A model generated the notes under the pieces. It worked only from the letters and a program-made list of their open reading frames with translations. It searched no databases and was not told the origin of the DNA. Positions 55,653 to 64,000 of a stretch of DNA of 64,000 bases are shown in pieces. The stretch comes from Penicillium oxalicum. Lineage: Eukaryota > Ascomycota > Eurotiomycetes > Eurotiales > Aspergillaceae. Every line of letters begins with the position of its first letter. Position 1 is the first letter of the stretch. The DNA lies in contig NC_064651.1 of the NCBI RefSeq assembly GCF_001723175.1, positions 2,232,001-2,296,000 on the forward strand, in the 5' to 3' direction. A program made the translations under genes and the position numbers.

Positions 55653-58600
55653 AAGATCAAAGTCCTCATCCCGTACATATCAGCATTTGAGACATGACTC
55701 AGCTCCATGCGTCAAGGTTCGTCGCCGGGCTCCTGTGTGATGATCAGAGGCGGGGTTGTTTTTTTTTTTTTGTTTTCCAACACCGACTCCAGGAGGCTGG
55801 GATGCTGAGCTGTCTAGTGTATTCTTGCATGGGATATTGTCCAGGGGATGTCTGGATCTACAGAGGACTGGAAATATGCCTGGCGTTTTCAGCACAAAGA
55901 GGGCAGCACAGGGGGAAAAGGGAAAAAAAGAGAAAAGGAGGGGAGGGGAAGAAAAAGGAAACGGCAGGATGGAAAAACATCAAATCAAAATACCACAACC
56001 GGAGCCAAGGCTCACTGCATATGCACTTTTGCATTGGGATTGAACCTGTCGGGAGGGTCTTGGTCGATAATGTCTTTAATCTATTGAACAATCATGAATC
56101 TCAATGAAGCTCATGATGACTTCATTCTTTCACAGCCCTCTTTCTTCCTGTCTCTTTGGTTGATTCGTGGTTTTTTTCCCCTCCCTCTCTCTCACACACA
56201 CACATCACTCGGATTTGATCCGCGGGTTATCACCGTTGGACGATGTGGAACAATCCCGGACCCGAGCTGATCGCAGTGGACTGTCGTTGTAGGGGTCTGT
56301 ATATTTGGATTTTAGCGCGACTATCTCGACAAGCATGCAAGACAGGAGAGACGGTGAAAATCCACGGGAGTTTTGGAGGCTCAGTGCTATACTTTCACAG
56401 CAGATCACAGTACCCACAGCGCCCCGAAGACCACAGACCCTCCTCTCTGCTCACCATCTCTCGTACCACTGGGTGGAACTGTGCGGAAAACTTAGGCCTG
56501 AGAAGCGGGAGCTATTGATTGGGTGCAGGCGGTTGGCGCGACCAGCTTGGAGAGGAGTATCCACAAACGTGCATGCCCGCTGTCAGAAGAGTGCATATGT
56601 ACCTCAGGTACTACAGTACTACTACCTAACGGGAATTAGTAAATATGTTGAAACTCGGCAGGTGGATGCGAGCTAATTGCACGCCGTACTTTTTCATGTA
56701 CTTGACACTGCACCCCGTTACATTACACATCGATTACGCTCAACCCGCTTGGAGATTGGCCGGCAAATCATGCCAAACATGACAGGACATATGGAGCCCC
56801 CAGGTTCTGTCACAATCGCGCTATCTGTGCGCGCTCGTCAATTCCCAGAGAGTAGTATGGAGCTAAGAATCGATCTCATCTGCATGATCGTCCGATATAA
56901 TTCCGGATTGTTGTCGGCTATCTGAAGTCATCTTGTTGTCATGGGCAGGGTGGTCCTTCTCGAGACCTCCTCATTGATATGTTCAAAGTAAGTACAGACT
57001 CAGAAGGTGCTTTCTGTCGTTGAGAATGGATTGGAATCACCCGGATCTACGGGCCCTTTCATGACTAGGTACTCATACGGGGATCCTATGAGCCAGATTC
57101 ATTCGATGATCGGGCAACGATAAGCGCGACGGACAACTGCCTCTCACCAATCTCCTCATGCGGCGCGGAACCTTGAAGTGATTCAAAAAAGAAAAGATGA
57201 GAAAAGAAAAGCTTGGGACCTGTCGGGCATGAGTGGATTTCCTCGATCTGATGATTCGATACAAAATGTTTAAAAACACATGTGCCGCTGATCTTTCTCG
57301 AGACAGAGCATCAGCAGGTTCCCACCCGACCAGGATCTTTTGATTATCGGGACTGGTATCTGTGCGGAGAGTGCCCCCATTCTTCTAGACTCAATAACAC
57401 CACCAGACAATGTGGCGATGATCGTCCAGCCGCCGTTCCATTCAGTTGGGTCAACTTCGCGGTCTCGCCGACCCCCAAAATCCCAGAATCGGCGCCACGC
57501 CAGCAGTCTCATTGCTCGGCAAGTTTTCCCGCAACATGATTCGTCGTGCATCCGCATCTCCTGTCCAGATAGCGCTCGTGCTTCGTCCTACCATAGTTTT
57601 TCCCAGAAAATGAAAGATTACACGAGTTTTTCAGAAGCATTACGGCCTCCATCGCTGGCTTTTGCCTGTCTGCGTCAGCCTCTATGGGCAGCAGTAAAAG
57701 ACGTACTTTGTGGATGCGATGAGGAACGGATAGTAATGCTTAATTCTTCTCAACTCGAGCCGAGTGAAGTTCGTTCAGAGACGGAATCAAATATTCGTGA
57801 GGTGGCCAAGGCAAAAAGAAAAAGATTTTTCTCCCCGCCGTGCTTGATCATCAGTTAAGCCTCAGGGACGGCACGAGCCTTGCCTGGAGAATGAACGAGC
57901 TGTACCGTCTGGGCTCAAGCCTCATGGGGATCGTGCTGCGCAGCCGTACTTGTGATTTGTCCTGTACACATGGATGTAGGATGGTACTCTCTAGAGTCTC
58001 TACTCCGTAGTCACAGATCGAGTTGGTGGTATGAATACGTCCCACTCTTTCCCTACAATGTTCTTTCGGCCGAGGGTACTCCAATGGCCCGAGCTACAAG
58101 ATCCGAATGTCCAAGTCGGTATCGCTCCTCGTTTTTGTTCCCTTTGACAGCATCTCTCTTCTCACGCGGCCATAGCTCCCACCACTTGGGCAGTTGTGTA
58201 TCGAGCTACTGCACATGCAGTGACAGCTAGCGCAACGGGTGCAACTGGTATAAGCATCCATTTTCGTGCAATCATCTGAATTGGAATTTCTGGTCGGGTA
58301 ATTTGAGTTCGCTTCTCGCTTGATGTGTATCTCAAGAGCTTCCAGTCTGACGACCTACCTGCTTTGATGTTTAATTTACTTTCTGGTCGAAAAAAGGAAT
58401 CTCCAGGGCTCCAAGTGCTTGAGGCTGGAAGATAGAGGCCCTCGGATATGAGAAAAGCGTGAACCAGCCATGTGTGATTAATACAGGGCAGTCAGGAGGG
58501 CAGCTGTCGCTATCAGTACCTATCTTCTCTTGGAAAGCTCTGCCATCACTTGGCTCTGTACATTCTGGCTTGCCCTTCCATTACATGAATCGTGTCACAT

Positions 58601-61600
58601 CATTCATTATCATCCATCTATCGTACAACAGCACCTTATATAACAAATCTAATTCTGAACAAACTACTTGACATGAAAAGCCTACGGGGCTTATCATCAT
58701 CCTCTGCTTTCCACCTTTCTGATATGGGCACATCTTGACTTGAATATGGCCGTGTTTGTGCTAGCCTCCAATCCGAGCATTCTTTTTTCTCCCATTGTTA
58801 TCACAGGTCTAAGCAGTAGAGGCCAGACAGTGACCTACAAACTATACACTATACCATTCAAGGTAGAATTTTGCATTACCCATCGATGATCTGGTGCTTA
58901 GAAAGGCCCAGTCGAGAAAATAATTGGCAAAAAAATAGAACACCCGAGTCCTGGCTCGCGAACACGCTGAAACAGGACCAAGCGTCAAGGGTGATTATTT
59001 CGGACCAACTTTCTTGAAATGAGTCTTGTTGACCCTTTGACCGTTACACGAGTAATGCTCCTCCCCTCCCCCTCCAATCGAGGAAAAGCTAGACATGCAT
59101 CCGTGAACGTGACAAGATAGTACTAGTCGACATCCCGCTATGAACCGTCTTGGTTAGCTTTGTTCCATTTCCTTTGATGCAGGTCCACGTACACATGCAT
59201 GATGCAGACGCTAGCTTCAATAGTCCAGCGGCCAGCGTTGATGCTCGAACTTGACGGGGTCAGTTTTCCCGACCAGAGGTGGATGATCCCTTCCTTACTT
59301 TGAACTTCGATCACTGGTTCACTAGTGCTGCAGGTGTGTTTTATTAATCTAGTTCCGACCCAGTGATCAGTACCTCTTTGATCTGTGTCAAATCAGGATG
59401 GAGATAGGGAGTCTTTGCAGATCTCCCTCCGTCAAGTCCTGCTTCTGTCGGACCGTTTGTGAGACGCGTAATTCCCGGACTTGGCTCAGTGGGAGTAGTA
59501 CTTTGAGTATGTAGTGGAGGACAGAAGGGCAGGTGATGGTGGTGTGTGATTGATTCGAACAAGCGACAGGTTCAGCCTTTCTTGGCGGGTAATTCTATAC
59601 CTACTGCAGGACAACGTGCTATTGTGGTCGTTCTCACCGTACTGCATTACTACAGTGATTCTGCAGATCCGGATAAGCAGATTGCTACAGTACACTGAGG
59701 ATGGGATGTCTCGATATTTCTAGGTCATTCCTTACCGTTCATCATGAAATATCAGACACATTGTCCATCTTTGTGTCCATACTGGACTACCCAGACGGTG
59801 ACTTTGGGGCATGACGGCCAATTCGGCGTTGTAGGCGGGTACTTCCTATTCCAAGTTGTTATCAACCTCCTTAGCTTGGGTCCATTCAACGACATTTGAT
59901 CCAGCGACCGTTTATCAGGAGTGTCGAGGATCAGCAAGACCCCGCGAACTTACTCCTAGAGTTTGGGTCGAAGACACCTATGCGGCACACTCATGTGGTA
60001 CTCGACCTGAGTGGTGATGCCGATACCGATGGCACTTCCGCGACCAATCAGCACTCCTCGATAATCCACCAAGCGCTTATGCATCGATTTTCTGCGACAG
60101 GTGTGGTAGGCATCTGGGGAAGGTCCAAGTGTGCTCGTCAGGTAACTACTGGCGTACAGTAGGATGCAGTATGCACAGCGCCGTAACTACATCATACGTA
60201 TACTAAGGTATAGGACTGGCGACCAGTACTACTCGGGAACCTCTCTCCCCCGATTGTCCACCTACTATTACTTTATCTACCAACCGCTGTCAAAAAGACC
60301 CTCGCACGTCCTACGCTCAGAGGAAATCTAACCCTACCCCCTTGATACCGCGCTACGGCAACCACGTCACTTAAAAGAATTGCGGGGTACAATAAATCAC
60401 AAGCAACCGTTTTGCCGACCTGCGTCGGCCACACCGGTGAGTACTTCTGTCGAGTCCACATCCCATGACTCGCCTGTGCACGATGGGGGGTCCATTCCCA
60501 ACCCGTGATCGCCAAATGGAACGCGTCCACGCTCCATTGAAAGAGTCGTCTCGTGCGGGCTGCCGCATATATGTATATGTGGATGTAAACCAAGCTCACT
60601 ACGATGCAAGAAGGATCCCTGTCAAAGCTACTGATCAATGATAGGTGTTGGTGGGTTGACGTGCATATAGGGGCCGCTTTTTCATCCGAGGTCTGGAAGG
60701 CTGAGTGATACTGCGCGAATGCGTGCACCATCTACAGTAGTTCGAGCGAACTAGGTAAGTATGTACTGTAGATCCAATGTGTTTCGAACCATATTGTCTC
60801 TTTTGTTAGATAGATTTTTGTTGGGATGTGGGACAACTTTTGAGTTACAAGAGTCAATCAGTCAACGGATGACAGGAAGTACTGGTTCAGGCGTTCTACC
60901 TACTTCCAGTCGACATACTCATAGTATATGTTGTATGCCGCTTTGCTATGTGCGAATACTAAGCTTCTGCTTCAACCGATCATACATGCCAAACGGGGGC
61001 TGGGTGAGCCTGATCGCAACATCAAATCGAGCAATCGCTATTTAGTGGTAAATCGACGGTCCCGTCAATCAAGCCTTTATTTTTGACGTTTTGCGTGTTC
61101 GCGGCTGGCAGGGCTTACAGCGGTTAGCCTTGGATGACGGGAGACGATCGGAAGTGCCACCCACAAAAAAAAATCTTACCAGCACATTCAATTGGACTTG
61201 CTCTGAATTAGGGGGCCGTAGGTGTAGCCTGATGAAACGGGTTTTAAGGCATCAACTCTTGGCAGTCTCTGGGTAGTTCTGCCGTCTCAGACCTACCCAG
61301 TACGCCCACTCACAACGCTTCAGTTGGCCACTGTTGAGTACAGGATATCCTTAGTAGAAGACTTTGCAGGTAATAGAAATGTAGCATTTCAGTTGACATT
61401 GAAGCAGAAGGGCTATAATAGCGAATCACCGCACTGGATGCACCAGGAACGGAAGGTGTCTTTTAACTGACGCTGCTCAAACCTGTCATATACCAGTCAT
61501 TGATATAGTCAGAATCTTGCGTTGGCCAGCACTTCTCGCACCTGCATAAGGTTCGATTCCAGATTGCTGGAACGCCGCTAGGTAGGTTTGAATGAATGCT

Positions 61601-64000
61601 GTCCCCGACATATCGCCGATATATTGAGTTTCGGGTGGGTAGCCTTGCAGCACAGCACGGGCTGTCACCTACAGAGTTCCCTCCAACCTGCATCCATTTG
61701 ACAGCCCATTATTGACTGCAGATCTCTCATCCACGCATTCATGCATTCTCGAAGTCCAGGTCTACCGTTCATTGGATGCAAATAAAGCATACGGGATCCC
61801 AAAATTCTGGTAAATCCGGCGGGGGCAATGAACCCCAATCTGAGCTCACGCTCATTTTGACAAATCATGATTACTTTGTCGATGGAAGTATATTGTGTGG
61901 TGACACGCTTGAAATGCATGAAATCAAGTGACACCATCGGCCCGCCCCCGCCGCGGGACTGGATAATTGTAAGGCACAGGTTCTATTCAACAATTCATCA
62001 TGAGGCTGGGCCTCATGGTCGCTTATTTGACTTTACACTGAGCTTGGGTCATAAACACTTTGAACAAGAGGCCATATCAATCCACATGACAGCGGCCCGT
62101 GGCCGGTGACCAGTCGGAAGGGGCTGGCTTGGCTGACTAAACAGCGGGCCTACACTGGCTAGGGCTCGGTCCTAAGGTTCCTCCATCTCCCGCCGCCGTT
62201 CAATTTGTAGGAGAAATGTCAATAGGAGCATCTCGCACGTGGCGATTGGACAGTACAGAAACCTCTCGAATGAGGATTTTTGATCATTTGTGGACATGGG
62301 ACACAAACCGACATCAACTGTTGGGGATGCACCCACTCACTCATCAATTTCCCACGTCGTTCATTCACGTAGTTGTAAATGTTCGATGATGCTGGATTTT
62401 CAGGTCTGATTGAACCCTCAAAGCTCATTCGGACACTGCTACAGGTAACCCGATCTAATAGAGATCAACAACTGACGTGGCAATCAATTTGGGATTTTAT
62501 GCCAGTTGGGTAGGTGTAAACTTTTATTGACAGGCTGGTGATGGAAGAGGCGGAGGAAGTTGGTAATTACCTGGCCTTGCATCGCGCACCTATTCATCTC
62601 CGGCCTGTTGTCCGGATATTCTATCGAGGATGTATATCTCCGCCCAAGACCTAGTACTCCCGCACCCTCTTCATTCCATCCACTCTCGTCACTCTACAGC
62701 CCTGCCCGCCCACCTAGATCACTCGGAACCTAAAAGCCTGATTTGAACCCATGTCACCTCTGTGCGGTGTCCATTACTCCTAGGCGCCTCTCTGAAACAT
62801 CAGGAATCGCGTGAAGGATCTCCACCAGGCTAAAATCAGAATCCTGCAACTTCGAGAATACTTCAACTGCCTGAACGTGATATCTAGGTAGTTGTTAACT
62901 AACATAGGTACCAACTTGCACAGACAGGTCCCAATCTGGACCTGACCGCGAAAATTCCCGAGTGACGCCCCGGAAGAATACACGTCCTGCACAAATTAAA
63001 TAGTCCAACTCTACCCCGACTAGATCAATCGAGATAAATGTGTTTGAATCTTGACCAGGCACAATAAGCGGTCAGAGTCATGCCTCTAGTACCCGCTGTC
63101 TTGCCGCTACTCTTACCAACCCAAGTCCCTACCTACTGACCAGGTACATGGTTTGACTGTGCTCAGCCCAGTGGAAGGTGTGAATACAATTGAAGTATCG
63201 CGAAGTCGGGTCCACGTGTTGCGGTGTGAGGTATTTGTCAATTCGACAGCTGCTGAAAAAGCCCTTGCGTGCAGGAGACCGGGCGCCTCATGTAGTAGAT
63301 AGGTATCTGGGCTGTACATGGAAGGGAACTATTCAACATCACTAGGTACGTGCAGAAACGCAGAAGAAAATACAACCTTGGGACTGGGGTGCCGCCGTCC
63401 AGCACTGAATCAATTGACTTCAGCGTACGAAGAGGCTTGTCGCTGCAATTGGACTGTCTTTTTCGAGGCAGTAGGTTCCACAGGGATGCAATAAACCTGC
63501 ATCTTTGGGCACATCTCTACGCGCGGCGGACGTGTAAGTGCTAGAAAAGTGGTGATTGCTCAGTGGAGGTTTGTAAAGGGCCTAGCCTGCGGTCTACGCC
63601 TTTCTACAAGATAAGCGATAGATATTGCTGGACTGCCAGACACAGTAGCAAACACAATCGCGTTTGACCCCGCGTAGCCACCCCGAACACTATTTTGACA
63701 TGGGGGGCGAGAGAGATGATGTGGGACGAGATATTCGATAAGAAGCGGGAATGGGTTTCAAACACATCGCATCCGAGGGCGCACATCAGAGAAATCAAGT
63801 TGAGAGAGCAGTTCGTGTAAGTATCATGAAGGTAATAAGGTTGGGTTTCATTGGCTTAGACTCGGCTCATCTGTAAATGAGCTCGCGTGCTAGCGGTTCC
63901 TGTTCATCCTTTTTTTAGATTCTAGAAGAACCATCCCGTTTTTCCATATCGTTCGCTCCTCAAAAGACCAACACCGACGAAAACAGACATTGCTTAGCGC
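55653..64000. other. Gene-poor terminal 8.3 kb
   Basis: The first 500 bases are the 3' region of the forkhead gene, with T/A tracts and a short CA microsatellite near 56195. After that only short open frames are seen. The longest (57340-57858, 172 codons; 60273-60731 minus, 152 codons) have no family resemblance, intron-linked extensions or good codon bias. No transposase, reverse transcriptase or long terminal repeat was recognised. A nested dyad lies at 60731-60772. It may be regulatory or decayed sequence. Confidence 0.5.
60731..60772. repeat. Nested inverted repeat
   Basis: Outer arms TCTACAGTA and TACTGTAGA (60731-60739 and 60764-60772) are exact reverse complements. Inside lie TAGTTCG and CGAACTA (60738-60744, 60747-60753) around a 2-base centre. 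The inner and outer left arms overlap by two bases. Confidence 0.7.

Noticed and set aside
57340..57858. Plus-strand open frame of 172 codons
   Set aside because: Begins without ATG context, Ser/Arg-rich, no domain; likely chance.
60273..60731. Minus-strand open frame of 152 codons with ATG
   Set aside because: No recognisable motif, includes microsatellite-like Ile/Tyr/His repeat; evidence too weak to call a gene.
62735..62805. Minus-strand tRNA-like segment with a CACC/GGTG hairpin and GGTTCAAATC
   Set aside because: The loop lacks U33 and neither T stem nor acceptor stem pairs; at best a relic.

Overview
The window looks like nuclear DNA of a filamentous ascomycete, most likely an Aspergillus/Penicillium-type Eurotialean. 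The reasons are short GT-AG introns (about 50-110 nt, a few 170-233 nt), CTAAC/CTAAT-like branch points, Zn2Cys6 regulators, a Crh-type GPI cell-wall enzyme, a HMT1-type ABC transporter, and gene-by-gene resemblance to Eurotialean SLX4, KipB kinesin, RTC1, XLF and cactin. Genes are monocistronic and there are no operons. All products were assigned by reading protein sequence, without database searches.

Layout. 0-3.6 kb holds three tandem related genes of a short Zn2Cys6 family: one complete, one without its zinc cluster, and one cut off just after the cluster. 4.1-10.7 kb holds two minus-strand genes: the SLX4 nuclease scaffold and a protein joining two cyclic-nucleotide-binding domains to an F-box and leucine-rich repeats. 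12.4-13.8 kb holds a divergent pair, a Tim17/22/23-family protein and a small acidic protein whose first exon appears to be only the ATG. 14.7-19.5 kb holds a kinesin-8 and methionine sulfoxide reductase A. 20.9-22.7 kb holds a second, unrelated Zn2Cys6 regulator. 27.2-28.6 kb holds a GPI-anchored Crh transglycosylase. 31.5-39.4 kb holds a broken small gene, a vacuolar-type alkaline phosphatase, an NDUFAF3-like mitochondrial protein and a HMT1-like ABC transporter; the last two each carry one apparent frameshift. 43.6-55.7 kb holds RTC1 (SEA complex), XLF/Nej1 and cactin (divergent), and a forkhead transcription factor. 55.7-64 kb is a gene-poor tail.

Common themes are genome maintenance (SLX4, XLF), chromosome and microtubule handling (kinesin-8), TORC1/vacuole-linked functions (RTC1, alkaline phosphatase, ABC transporter), mitochondrial biogenesis (Tim17-family, NDUFAF3-like, MsrA) and transcription or splicing control (Zn2Cys6 proteins, forkhead, cactin). 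This is mostly an ordinary housekeeping region. The most unusual items are the cyclic-nucleotide/F-box/LRR protein, the decaying zinc-cluster array, and three single-base frameshifts inside 7 kb.
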